Positions 29,705-38,349 of a stretch of DNA of 41,555 nucleotides are shown here, in pieces; position 1 is the first letter of the stretch, and every line of letters begins with the position of its first letter. The stretch is taken from positions 1 through 41,555 of the forward strand of contig CAMDQJ010000020.1 of assembly GCA_945905835.1 (NCBI GenBank), written 5' to 3'. A program made the translations under genes and the position numbers. Below the pieces are notes generated by a model, which saw only the letters and a program-made list of their open reading frames with translations, ran no database searches and was not told the origin of the DNA. Origin of the DNA: Asaia bogorensis. GTDB lineage: Bacteria; Pseudomonadota; Alphaproteobacteria; Reyranellales; Reyranellaceae.

Positions 29705-31237
29705 TCAGAGCGGAATGTTGCCGTGCTTGCGCCAAGGGTTCTCGAGCTTCTTGGTCTCGAGTGTGGCCAGCGCGCGGCAGATCCGCCGGCGCGTGCCGTG
29801 CGGCATGATCACGTCGTCTATGAAGCCGCGGTTGGCCGCCACGAACGGGTTGGCGAACTTCTCGCGGTACTCGTCGGTGCGCGCCGCGATCTTCTTGGCG
29901 TCGCCGATGTCGGAGCGGAAGATGATTTCCACCGCACCCTTGGCACCCATCACGGCGATCTCGGCCCCCGGCCAGGCATAGTTCACGTCGCCGCGCAGGT
30001 GCTTGGAGGCCATGACGTCGTAGGCGCCGCCATAGGCCTTGCGCGTGATCAGCGTCACCTTGGGCACCGTGGCCTCAGCATAGGCGTAGAGCAGCTTGGC
30101 GCCGTGCTTGATGATGGCGCCGAATTCCTGCGCCGTGCCCGGCAGGAAGCCCGGTACGTCGACGAAGGTGACGATGGGAATGTTGAAGGCGTCGCAGAAG
30201 CGCACAAAGCGCGCGCCCTTGCGCGAGCTGTCGATGTCGAGGCAACCCGCCAGCACCATCGGCTGGTTGGCTACGAACCCGACGGTGCGGCCGGCCATGC
30301 GGCCGAAGCCCACGACGATGTTGCCGGCCCATTCCGGCGACAGCTCGAAGAAATCGCCCTCGTCGACGACCTTCAGGATCAGCTCCTTGATGTCGTAGGG
30401 CTTGTTGGGATTGGCCGGCACCAGCGTGTCGAGCGAGGGATCGTCGCGGTCGACGGGATCGAGCGTGGCGCGGACCGGCGCCTTCTCGCGGTTGTTGGCC
30501 GGCAGGAAATCGACGAAGCGACGGAGTTGCAGCAGCGCCTCGATATCGTTCTCGAAGGCGAGGTCGGAGACGCCGGATTTCTGCGTATGTGTCAGCGCGC
30601 CGCCCAGTTCTTCCTGCGTCACGGTCTCGTGCGTCACGGTCTTCACGACGTCCGGACCGGTGACGAACATGTAGGAGCTGTCCTTCACCATGAAGATGAA
30701 GTCGGTCATTGCCGGCGAATAGACCGCGCCGCCGGCGCAGGGCCCCATGACCATCGAGATCTGCGGGATGACGCCCGAAGCGCTGACGTTGCGCTGGAAG
30801 ACATCGGCATAGCCCGCCAGCGAATCGACACCTTCCTGGATGCGCGCGCCGCCTGAATCGTTGAGGCCAAGCACGGGAGCCCCGACCTTCATGGCGATGT
30901 CCATCACCTTGCAGATCTTGGCGGCATGTGCTCCCGAGAGCGCGCCGCCGAACACGGTGAAATCCTGGCTGAAGACATAGACCAGGCGGCCGTTGATGGT
31001 GCCGTGGCCGGTGACCACGCCGTCGCCCGGCACCTTCTGGTTCTCCATGCCGAAATCCGTCGAGCGATGCTCGACGAACATGTCGTATTCCTCGAACGAG
31101 CCGGGATCGAGCAGCGCATCGAGGCGCTCACGGGCGGTGAGCTTGCCCTTGGCGTGCTGCGCATCGACACGGCGCTGGCCGCCGCCCAGACGGGCAGCCG
31201 CACGCCGGCGCTCGAGTTCAACCAACATGTCCTGCAT
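29705..31237 (-). CDS. pccB: Propionyl-CoA carboxylase beta subunit (carboxyltransferase)
   Basis: A 510-residue carboxyltransferase that moves CO2 from biotin to propionyl-CoA. Family features include the start [36 protein letters not shown], the oxyanion-hole regions [20 protein letters not shown] and [17 protein letters not shown], and [15 protein letters not shown] with [13 protein letters not shown]. The high similarity to PccB rather than AccD or MccB is judged from these segments. GGAGAG precedes ATG 31237. A 46-base gap separates it from the upstream phosphonopyruvate hydrolase-like gene. Confidence 0.94.
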   Translation of the reverse strand: MQDMLVELERRRAAARLGGGQRRVDAQHAKGKLTARERLDALLDPGSFEEYDMFVEHRSTDFGMENQKVPGDGVVTGHGTINGRLVYVFSQDFTVFGGALSGAHAAKICKVMDIAMKVGAPVLGLNDSGGARIQEGVDSLAGYADVFQRNVSASGVIPQISMVMGPCAGGAVYSPAMTDFIFMVKDSSYMFVTGPDVVKTVTHETVTQEELGGALTHTQKSGVSDLAFENDIEALLQLRRFVDFLPANNREKAPVRATLDPVDRDDPSLDTLVPANPNKPYDIKELILKVVDEGDFFELSPEWAGNIVVGFGRMAGRTVGFVANQPMVLAGCLDIDSSRKGARFVRFCDAFNIPIVTFVDVPGFLPGTAQEFGAIIKHGAKLLYAYAEATVPKVTLITRKAYGGAYDVMASKHLRGDVNYAWPGAEIAVMGAKGAVEIIFRSDIGDAKKIAARTDEYREKFANPFVAANRGFIDDVIMPHGTRRRICRALATLETKKLENPWRKHGNIPL

Positions 31238-31283
31238 GACGTCTCTCCGGACCGTTTCCGGCCGCTACCATAGTCAATCAGGC

Positions 31284-32156
31284 CTAGCGCAGGAAACGCT
31301 TCTCGTTGTCCTTGACCGCCTTCATGCCTTGCAGGTCGAAAATCGCATCGACCGTGGGGATCTTGGATTCGACGCCGTGGATGCCGCCGTCCTTGCGGAT
31401 CTGGGCGAAGGTCGCCCGCATGGCGCCGACCGAGGCGCGGATGGCGTGGTTACCCCAGATCAGCAGGCCGATCTTCTTGAGCTCGCGCACGCGGGCCACC
31501 GTCATCTGCGGATAGGCGGTCGGCACCAGCGCGATCGGCACCTTGCCGTCCCACGCCTTGACGAAGGCCTCGATCTCGTCGGGCGTCTTCTGCTTGGAGT
31601 GCACGAGCACCAGGTCAGCGCCGGCCGCCTCGTAGGCGCGCGCCCGCTTCAGCGCCTCCTCCTGACCCAGCCCGGCGATCAGCGCCTCGGTGCGCGCGAC
31701 CAAAATAAGGTCGGGATCGCGCCGCGCGGTGCGCGCCGCCTCGATCTTGCCCTGGAACTCCTCGATGCGGACCATCTCCTGCCGGCCGTCAGCGATCAGG
31801 CTGGTGACCTTGGGGAAGCTCTTGTCCTCCATGACGATCGCCGCCGCACCGGCCGCCTCGTATTGCTGGATAGCGTAAAGCACATTGATGGCGTTGCCGA
31901 AGCCGGTGTCGATGTCGGCCACGACGGGCAGCTTCGAGCGTTCGGCCATGGCGCGCACCATGTCGAGGTGCTGCGTCATCGACACCATGCTGACATCGGG
32001 CAGGCCGTACATGGCCGAGAGCTCGAATCCCGAGGCCCAGATGGCGTCGAAGCCGGCCTCGGCCACCAGCATGGCCGAGAGCGGTGAGTGCCCTGCCATG
32101 GCTTCGACCAAGCCGCTCTTCGCCATCACCTGACGCAGTTTCGTCCCCGCTCCCAT
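31284..32156 (-). CDS. Phosphonopyruvate hydrolase / PEP mutase family enzyme
   Basis: A 290-residue TIM-barrel enzyme of the isocitrate lyase/PEP mutase superfamily. The metal region VVADIDTGFGNAINV and the gating-loop motif EDKSFPKVTS are clear. PEP mutases have Asn where this has Thr (EDK-x5-NS), and the Thr form with IEEFQGKIEAA and HSKQKTPDEIEAFVK resembles the phosphonopyruvate hydrolase of Variovorax, which cleaves phosphonopyruvate to pyruvate and phosphate. It lacks the KRCGH loop of methylisocitrate lyase. ATG 32156 fits the AAAGGA site (6 bases); ATGs at 32162 and 32186 are less likely. No phosphonate genes are nearby, so the true substrate is open. Confidence 0.82.
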   Translation of the reverse strand: MGAGTKLRQVMAKSGLVEAMAGHSPLSAMLVAEAGFDAIWASGFELSAMYGLPDVSMVSMTQHLDMVRAMAERSKLPVVADIDTGFGNAINVLYAIQQYEAAGAAAIVMEDKSFPKVTSLIADGRQEMVRIEEFQGKIEAARTARRDPDLILVARTEALIAGLGQEEALKRARAYEAAGADLVLVHSKQKTPDEIEAFVKAWDGKVPIALVPTAYPQMTVARVRELKKIGLLIWGNHAIRASVGAMRATFAQIRKDGGIHGVESKIPTVDAIFDLQGMKAVKDNEKRFLR

Positions 32157-32162
32157 GTTCAT

Positions 32163-32168
32163 TCCTTT
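32163..32168 (-). promoter_or_regulatory. Ribosome binding site selecting the second ATG of the PEP mutase-like gene
   Basis: AAAGGA on the minus strand directly abuts one ATG (32162) and lies 6 bases from the next in-frame ATG (32156). Only the second has normal spacing. The site overlaps the atp12 stop codon by one base. Confidence 0.7.
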
Positions 32169-32869
32169 CAGTTGCGCAACAGCCACAGAAAGCGCGTGCA
32201 GGCTTCGATGTCCTTGCGCACGCCTTCACGCTGCTTCATTGCCGTCGGATCGTCGCCCCATCGCTCGATCTGGTAAAGCTCGTCGACTTGTGCGGCGGCA
32301 AACGCCCCGTCGGCGTCGAGCCGGCCTTCCGCAACCGCAAGCGCGATCACGACCGAGCCGGACGTGTGCGTGAGATTGTAGAGCGCCGACAGCGCAAGAT
32401 TGTCGTAGGTGTCCACCGCATCGCGCAGCTGGGCCACCGAGTCGACCGGCTGTTCGACAAAGGTCATGCCGTTGGCGACGGCAAGGGGTGCGCGGTGGCG
32501 TTCCGCCGCCCAGTCAAGCAGTGGTTGCCAGGCATCGTGCTGCAGCTTCACCAGGCTGGGCGGCGTGGTGGCGCGATAGCATAAAAGGTCAGAGCCGGCG
32601 TATTTCGCGGTGTCGGCGACGACCTGGACGCGCTGCGGCGTGACGCGGTCGAGGCCGGTCGCGGCCAGACGCGTCAGCGGTAGATGGGCCGCATTGATTT
32701 CCATCTTGTCGGGCACGCCGTTCCACTCGCCGGCGATCGCTTCGGCGAGCGTGCGTGTCGGCACGACCAGCATCGCCTTGGCCGGCGTCTTCATCGGCTT
32801 GCCGTCGAGCAGAATGCGGAAGCCGCTATCGACCCCGTCGACGCCGGTTTCCTTGTAAAAGCGCTTCAT
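32168..32869 (-). CDS. ATP12-family F1-ATPase assembly chaperone
   Basis: A 233-residue protein of the ATP12 family, which in mitochondria binds the F1 alpha subunit before assembly and occurs in alphaproteobacteria. Recognisable segments are the start MKRFYKETGVDG, FRILLDGKPMKTPAKAMLVVPT, LAEAIAGEWNG, LPLTRLAATGLDRV and DLLCYRATTPPSLVKLQ with W..LLDWA. ATG 32869 begins at the conserved N terminus, 13 bases after the asmA stop. The F1Fo operon itself is not in this window. Confidence 0.92.
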   Translation of the reverse strand: MKRFYKETGVDGVDSGFRILLDGKPMKTPAKAMLVVPTRTLAEAIAGEWNGVPDKMEINAAHLPLTRLAATGLDRVTPQRVQVVADTAKYAGSDLLCYRATTPPSLVKLQHDAWQPLLDWAAERHRAPLAVANGMTFVEQPVDSVAQLRDAVDTYDNLALSALYNLTHTSGSVVIALAVAEGRLDADGAFAAAQVDELYQIERWGDDPTAMKQREGVRKDIEACTRFLWLLRN

Positions 32870-32882
32870 CGTTTCGAGTGCC

Positions 32883-34898
32883 TCACCGGGGAGTGGCTGG
32901 CGCCGGCGTGCGGCGCACCGTGCGGTCGCGCAGATCGGCCGATGGCGTCGGCATCTGGGCTCGCAGGCCGGGCCGCAGGCCCTCGACGCGCGGCGCGACG
33001 GTGGCACAGGGATTGGTGCCGGCCTGCCGCGTCGCCACGCCGATCTGGGCGGTGAGGCTCGGCACCGTGCCGCCCGGGATAATCAGCCGCGTCAAACCTG
33101 GTTCGAGCGCGCCGGAGGTGTTGCGGTCGCTGCCACCCTTGACACGCAGCGGCGAGGCGAGCGCCAAGTTCTGGTTGTCGCGCGCCTCGGGCGCCAGGAT
33201 GAACTCCCAGGCTTCGGCGCGCAGATGGACGAAGCCGCCGCCCACCATCGTCGCGCGTGGCGTGTCGACGACGAGGCGGCGCAGGTTGGCGACGCCGCCG
33301 CTCACCTCGAAGCGTCCCGCCACGCAGTTGAACGGCACACCGCCATCGCTGCTGCCGCCCAGCAGACGCAGTGTCTCGGAGGGAAAGCCCTGCAGCGAGT
33401 CCTGCGGCCAGGCACCCTTGGCCATGACGACGTCGATCGAGCCGGTCGCCGAGTTCAGCGCATCGCGGGTCGTGCGTCCTCCGCCACGCAGGCGCAGGTC
33501 GATGTCGCCCACGGCATCGCGCAAGCCGAGATTGAGGCCGAGCAGGGTCGAGAGATCCTCGAACGACACCCGGTTGGCCGTCGCGGTCAGCGTCGCCTGG
33601 CCGACTCGCCCGGTGGGATCGTAAACCAGATCGAAGCCGGCCGAGCCGCCGCCCACTGTCGCCGCGGCGCGGAAGGCGAAGCGGGCCTCGGACGAGGCCA
33701 GCGTTACCGAGGCGTTCTGCACCTTGCCCTGCAGCCCGACGACTTCGCCGACGCGCGCCGTGAGCGAAAGGTTGGAGCGGCCGAGCCAGCTTGCCGAGAA
33801 CGGCAGGCTGGGAACCAGGCGGCGCGGCGCGGCTGGCGTAGCCGGCTGGGCGGCAAGCGGTGTATCGGCCGCCGCAGCCTTGAAGTCGCCGACGTCGAGC
33901 TTGGCTACGTCGATGTTGATGGTCGCGGTCGGTGCGCCATGGCGATCGACGCGGAACAGCGCCTCACCGGCGAGTTCGGTCGAGCCGACTTTGAGGGTCG
34001 GCACCTCTACCTTGAGGCCGTTGCGCTGCGTCGCTGCCTTGGCGTTGAACGCGTACGGACCGCCGCTCGGCAGCGAGATGTGCATGTAAGGGCCGAAGGC
34101 TGCGAGATCCGGCCCCTCGGCCGTCACCTGGACGTTGGTGCCCTTGACGCCGACGCTGCCCTTGATGGCGATCTTGCCGCCGCCCAGCGTGCCCGAGACG
34201 TCGATATTGCCGGGCAGGCCGCGCAGCCAGCCGTCGAAGGTGCCGGCGGGGCCCGAAAGCTCCAGAGGCGCCGCCTGGGGTGCGGCAAGCTTGGCTTCGA
34301 GCAGCAGGGGCTGGTTGGCGGCTGGGGATTTGAGCGTACCTGAGGCGATCTCCAGCACGGTCGGTGGCCGGCCGATGCCCTCGCGGATGGTGAGGACGGA
34401 GTCCTTGACCTCGATGACGTTGATCCAGGGAAAGGCCGGGTTGGCGCGCAGGCGCAGCGACCGGTTCTCGCCGGGATGCGGGCCCGAGCCGTCGGGCGGC
34501 GGCAGCATTTCGAGGTTGCTGTCGCCCACGTCGTTGCGCTCGACCAGGATGTCGGCGCCTTCCAGCAGCATGCGGCCGACGCGGACTTCGCCCAGCAGCA
34601 GCGACACCGGATCAAGGAACAGCGTGATCTTGCGCACGCGCGCGAGCTCGGGCCGCATGCCCCAGCTCGCATTGGTAAGCGTGAGACCTTCAGCGACCAT
34701 GGCGGGCTGGGTGCTGAGGCGGATGGTGAGCGGCACCTTGGCCGATAGCTCGCGGCCCGTGACCTTACGGATCTGCTCGGTCAGCCGCGCCTGATAGCTG
34801 GAAAGGTCGCGGGTGGCCGCCCACAGCACGCCGCCGACCGCGGCCAGCGGTATCGCTACCGCAGCCACCAGGGCCAGCCGCCGCCAGGGAATCCGCAT
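32883..34898 (-). CDS. AsmA family protein
   Basis: A 671-residue envelope protein with one N-terminal membrane anchor (RLALVAAVAIPLAAVGGVLW, about residues 8-27) and a long beta-rich periplasmic part. The AsmA N-terminal region (LTEQIRKVTGRELSAKVPLTIRLS cut as LTEQIRKVTG and PLTIRLSTQP) and the C-terminal AsmA-like region (FEDLSTLLGLNLGLRDAVGD; ARGDID-type LRLRGGGRTTRDALN) are visible. Family members form bridge-like proteins implicated in lipid transport to the outer membrane. ATG 34898 starts directly before the basic residues and anchor helix; an upstream ATG overlaps rluC. Confidence 0.88.
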   Translation of the reverse strand: MRIPWRRLALVAAVAIPLAAVGGVLWAATRDLSSYQARLTEQIRKVTGRELSAKVPLTIRLSTQPAMVAEGLTLTNASWGMRPELARVRKITLFLDPVSLLLGEVRVGRMLLEGADILVERNDVGDSNLEMLPPPDGSGPHPGENRSLRLRANPAFPWINVIEVKDSVLTIREGIGRPPTVLEIASGTLKSPAANQPLLLEAKLAAPQAAPLELSGPAGTFDGWLRGLPGNIDVSGTLGGGKIAIKGSVGVKGTNVQVTAEGPDLAAFGPYMHISLPSGGPYAFNAKAATQRNGLKVEVPTLKVGSTELAGEALFRVDRHGAPTATINIDVAKLDVGDFKAAAADTPLAAQPATPAAPRRLVPSLPFSASWLGRSNLSLTARVGEVVGLQGKVQNASVTLASSEARFAFRAAATVGGGSAGFDLVYDPTGRVGQATLTATANRVSFEDLSTLLGLNLGLRDAVGDIDLRLRGGGRTTRDALNSATGSIDVVMAKGAWPQDSLQGFPSETLRLLGGSSDGGVPFNCVAGRFEVSGGVANLRRLVVDTPRATMVGGGFVHLRAEAWEFILAPEARDNQNLALASPLRVKGGSDRNTSGALEPGLTRLIIPGGTVPSLTAQIGVATRQAGTNPCATVAPRVEGLRPGLRAQMPTPSADLRDRTVRRTPAPATPR

Positions 34899-34914
34899 GC
34901 CGCCCGATTCTCGC

Positions 34915-35910
34915 TCAATCGTCGTCGGTAGAGAAGCCGAATGCCTCAACAGTCCGGCGGAAGTGAGGCGGCGGCTCGGCCTCTAGCTTCAGCTCGCCCC
35001 GGACCGGGTGCGGCAGGTTGAGCCGCCGGGCGTGCAGATGCAGCCGCCGGGTGTCGGCGACGGTGTCGAGGACCGAGGCCTCGCCGCCATACTTGCCGTC
35101 GCCCAGGATCGGGCAGCCCATCTCGGCGCAGTGGACGCGGAGCTGATGGGTGCGGCCGGTCTTGGGCCACAGCGCCAGCAGCGAGGCGTGCTTCAGCGCC
35201 CTGTCCAAAACCTTGAAATGGGTGATGGCGCGCAGGCCCTCTTCCTCGTCGACCTGCATCAGCTCGCGGTCGCGGCCGGCCATCTTCTTGGCCAGTGGCA
35301 GGTCGATGATGCCCGTGGCCTTGGCCGGCACGCCGACCACGACGGCCCAGTAGAGCTTCTCGGTCTCGCGATCGCGGAAGGATTCGGAGAGCTTCTTGGC
35401 CGCCATGCCGGTACGGGCGATCAGCAGCAGGCCCGAAGTGTCCTTGTCGAGGCGATGGACCAACCGCGGCCGCTCCTCGTAGCCGAAGCGCAGGGCGTCC
35501 AGAAGGCCGTCGATGTGGCGCTCGGTGCCGGTGCCGCCCTGCACCGCCAGGCCGGGCGGCTTGTTGAGCGCGATCACCTGGTCGTCGCGGTGGATGACCA
35601 TGCGCTGGATTTCCTCGACGTCCCGCTCGGAGCGGACGATCGCGGCCTTCGACGGCGTAGCAGGAGCGACGGTGACGCCGGGCGGCAGGCGCACCGTCTG
35701 GCCGGGCTCAACCCGGTCCTTGCCCTCCGCCCGCTTGCCGTCGATCCGGACCTGGCCGGTGCGCAAGAGCTTCTGCAGGGCGCCGTGGCTCAGCGCCGGG
35801 AAATGCCGCTGGAACCAGCGGTCCAGGCGCAGGTCGGCCTCGGCGTCGGTGACGACGCGCTGCTGGACAGTACCCTTGTCCGGGCCCTTGGCGGGACTGC
35901 TGTCGCTCAT
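34915..35910 (-). CDS. RluC/RluD family 23S rRNA pseudouridine synthase
   Basis: A 331-residue RNA-modifying enzyme. An N-terminal S4 RNA-binding domain (DLRLDRWFQRHFPALSHG through KLLRTGQVRIDGKRA) is followed by the catalytic domain, with the nucleophilic aspartate in RLVHRLDKDTSGLLLIAR and later WPKTGRTHQLRVHCAEMGCP and ILGDGKYGG. The S4 domain plus these motifs suggests RluC, which modifies 23S positions near the peptidyl-transferase centre; RluD cannot be excluded. ATG 35910 (MSDSSPAKG) is preferred. It diverges from the hydrolase gene at 35946 across only 35 bases. Confidence 0.92.
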   Translation of the reverse strand: MSDSSPAKGPDKGTVQQRVVTDAEADLRLDRWFQRHFPALSHGALQKLLRTGQVRIDGKRAEGKDRVEPGQTVRLPPGVTVAPATPSKAAIVRSERDVEEIQRMVIHRDDQVIALNKPPGLAVQGGTGTERHIDGLLDALRFGYEERPRLVHRLDKDTSGLLLIARTGMAAKKLSESFRDRETEKLYWAVVVGVPAKATGIIDLPLAKKMAGRDRELMQVDEEEGLRAITHFKVLDRALKHASLLALWPKTGRTHQLRVHCAEMGCPILGDGKYGGEASVLDTVADTRRLHLHARRLNLPHPVRGELKLEAEPPPHFRRTVEAFGFSTDDD

Positions 35911-35945
35911 GGTGCGCAACCTAAGGGACAAGCTAAACAGGGTCC

Positions 35946-36866
35946 ATGGAGCAGGTCGCCTTCGACACGCTGACCTTCGACCACCCAGCCGCATCGAAGC
36001 CGGCGCGGGTGTCGGCCAGCCTGCATCTGCCAGAGGCGGCGGGACCGGCGCCCTGCATGGTCATCCTGACCAGCAGCGCCGGCGTGCAGCGCCATCGCGA
36101 GCATTTCTATGCCCAGGCGCTGAACGAGGCCGGCGTCGCTGCCCTGATCGTCGACAGTTTCACCGGCCGCGGCGTGCGCCGCACCGTCGCCGACCAGACC
36201 CTGGTCTCCGGCGCCCAGATGGAAGGCGACGCCTTTGCCGCCCTCGCACTCCTGCGCGCCGATTCGCGCATCGATCCGCAGCGCATTGGCATCATGGGCG
36301 TATCCAAGGGCGGCGTCGCCACACTCAATGCGGCGATCGCCGTGCGCCAGCGCTGGCGCGGCGGCTTCCCGCACCTCTTCGATCTCCATATCGCGATTTG
36401 CCCCGGCGCCACCGCGCAGCATCGCGATGCGACGACGCACGGCCGGCCGATCTATTTCATGCTGGCCGCCCGCGACGACTACACGCCGGCGGCGCTCGCC
36501 ATCGAATATGCCGAGCGCATGCGTGCGGCCGGCAACGGCGCCATCAAGGTCAAGGTTTATGGCAGCGCCCATCATGGCTGGGAGTCGATCGGTCCGGTGT
36601 TCGACATCAAGGACGCCGAGAACTGGTCGTGCTGCCGCAACTGGATCGAGGACGACGGCCGGCACTTCGTCGTGGCCGCAGGCCGCACCATGACCGAGCC
36701 CGAATACCAGGCCTGGGCACGCCTCCACTGCGTCACCAGGGGCGCCCGCGCGGGCGGCGGCACGCCCGAGCTCAGGAGCCGCGCGACCGCGGATCTACTG
36801 TGCTTTTTGAGCAACAGCGGCTTTGCCCCTCAATGGACGGCGGAGTCCGGCGCGCGTATATCCTAG
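35946..36866 (+). CDS. Dienelactone hydrolase-family alpha/beta hydrolase
   Basis: A 306-residue cytoplasmic hydrolase. The nucleophile elbow is GVSKGGVAT (Ser120), the acid is in FMLAARDDYTPA and the histidine is in GSAHHGWES, in the order expected for an alpha/beta hydrolase. The oxyanion-side segment LTSSAGVQRHREHFY and DSFTGRGVRRTV resemble dienelactone hydrolase-like carboxylesterases. The nucleophile is Ser rather than the Cys of classical dienelactone hydrolase, so esterase activity is the safer guess. It ends 4 bases before the L,D-transpeptidase start, suggesting co-transcription. Confidence 0.88.
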   Translation: MEQVAFDTLTFDHPAASKPARVSASLHLPEAAGPAPCMVILTSSAGVQRHREHFYAQALNEAGVAALIVDSFTGRGVRRTVADQTLVSGAQMEGDAFAALALLRADSRIDPQRIGIMGVSKGGVATLNAAIAVRQRWRGGFPHLFDLHIAICPGATAQHRDATTHGRPIYFMLAARDDYTPAALAIEYAERMRAAGNGAIKVKVYGSAHHGWESIGPVFDIKDAENWSCCRNWIEDDGRHFVVAAGRTMTEPEYQAWARLHCVTRGARAGGGTPELRSRATADLLCFLSNSGFAPQWTAESGARIS

Positions 36867-36870
36867 CGAC

Positions 36871-38349
36871 ATGTTTTCCCGCGTTTTCGCCTCTGTCCTA
36901 GCGCTCTTCCTGACCTGTTCCTTCGCCCATGCCGACGACATCGTCTGGCTGGACGGCAAGAGCCTCACGACGCGCGCCGACGCGCTGCTGAAGGTCCTCA
37001 GGGCGGCGGGCGATCACGGTCTCGATCCCGCCTGGTACAACGTCGCCGACATCGAGAAGGCCGACGTGCGGAGCGAGAAGCTGCTCACCGACGCGCTGGT
37101 GACTTACGCCAGCGACGTCTCGACCGGCCGCGTGCGCGCCAACCGGGTCGACAAGGAAATCAATATCGAGCAGCGCAAGATCGATCGCACCGACCTTCTC
37201 AAGGCCGCATCCGATGCCAGCGATTTTCCGGCATGGCTCGCTGCCCTGCCGCCCAAGGGCGACTACATCGCCTTGCAGAAGGCGCTGGCGGCCTGGCGTG
37301 AGAAACGCGCGGCCAACAATGGCAAGGGGGGCGAATACACGCCGCTACCTGCCGGCATTGCGCTAAAGTCCGGCATGATCGACGAGCGCGTGCCGATCCT
37401 GCGCAAGCGCCTAGCCGAGCTCGACATGAAGGTCCCCGATCCGGGCGCCGTCGCCAATCTCTATGACGAACCGCTAGTCGCCGTGATGAAGTCCTACCAG
37501 GAAACCAAGGGCCTCACCGTCGACGGCGTTCTGGGCGACAGGAGCCGGCATTCGCTCAACATCACGGTCGACGAGCGCATCGAGCAGATCGCGGCCAACC
37601 TCGAGCGCCGGCGCTGGCTGCCCGAGGATCTCGGCAGCCGCTACGTCTATGTGAACGCCGGCGACTACTCGATGATCTATGTCGAGGACGGCAAGCGCGT
37701 GTTCGAGAGCCTGGTGATCGTCGGCACGCCCAAGGATCCGACGCCCGAGATCTCCTCGACCATGCGCGGCTTCCAGACCAATCCCTACTGGACCGTGCCG
37801 CAGTCGATCGCTGGCGAGGAATACCTGCCGTTGCTGCGCCGCGACCCCTATGCGCTGGCTGCGTCAAGCTTCAAGATCTTCTCGAGCTGGAGCGAGGACA
37901 TCGAGCTCGATCCGGCAACGGTCGACTGGAACGCCATCCATCCCAAGGCCTTCCCCTACCGCATCCGCCAGGACGCCGGCGCCACAAATGTGCTGGGCTA
38001 AATCTTCTTCCCGTTCGCCAAAAAATACGGAATCTACCTGCACGACACGGCCAACCGCTGGCTGTTCACCGAGGGCAGCCGCAACTTCAGCCACGGCTGC
38101 ATCCGCCTTCAGAACCCGCTGGATTTCGTCGAGCTGCTGTTCAAGGGCCGCACCGGCTTCAGCAAGGAGCGCGTGCGCCAGGTGATCGGTTCCGGCCAGC
38201 AGTCGCACTACGCCTTCCCCGAGCCGGTGATGCTGCATGTCACCTACCGCACGGTGAGCGCCGACGCCGAGGGCGTGCCGACCTTCCGCGACGACGTCTA
38301 CGGCCGCGACCATCGGGTCGTGAAGGCGATGGCGGCGGCGGGGATCTAG
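36871..38349 (+). pseudogene. L,D-transpeptidase (YcbB/LdtD-like) with premature stop
   Basis: An exported peptidoglycan cross-linking enzyme interrupted by TAA at 37999-38001 (codon 377 of 493). The start MFSRVFASVLALFLTCSFAHADD is a Sec signal; a scaffold domain (VLRAAGDHGLDPAWY), a peptidoglycan-binding segment (LTVDGVLGDRSRHS) and the first part of the YkuD domain (YVYVNAGDYSMIYVEDGKRV) precede the stop. The same frame continues without another stop through YGIYLHDTANR and the catalytic motif SHGCIRLQNP (Cys at codon 410) to TAG 38349. The stop sits where relatives have Lys or Arg (NVLG-x-IFFPF), so one base change explains it. The truncated product lacks the nucleophile. It overlaps rarA by 4 bases. 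Confidence 0.88.

Noticed and set aside
31284..32156. Methylisocitrate lyase (PrpB) identity for the lyase next to pccB
   Set aside because: The gating loop reads EDKSFPKVTS and the KRCGH active-site loop of methylisocitrate and isocitrate lyases is absent.
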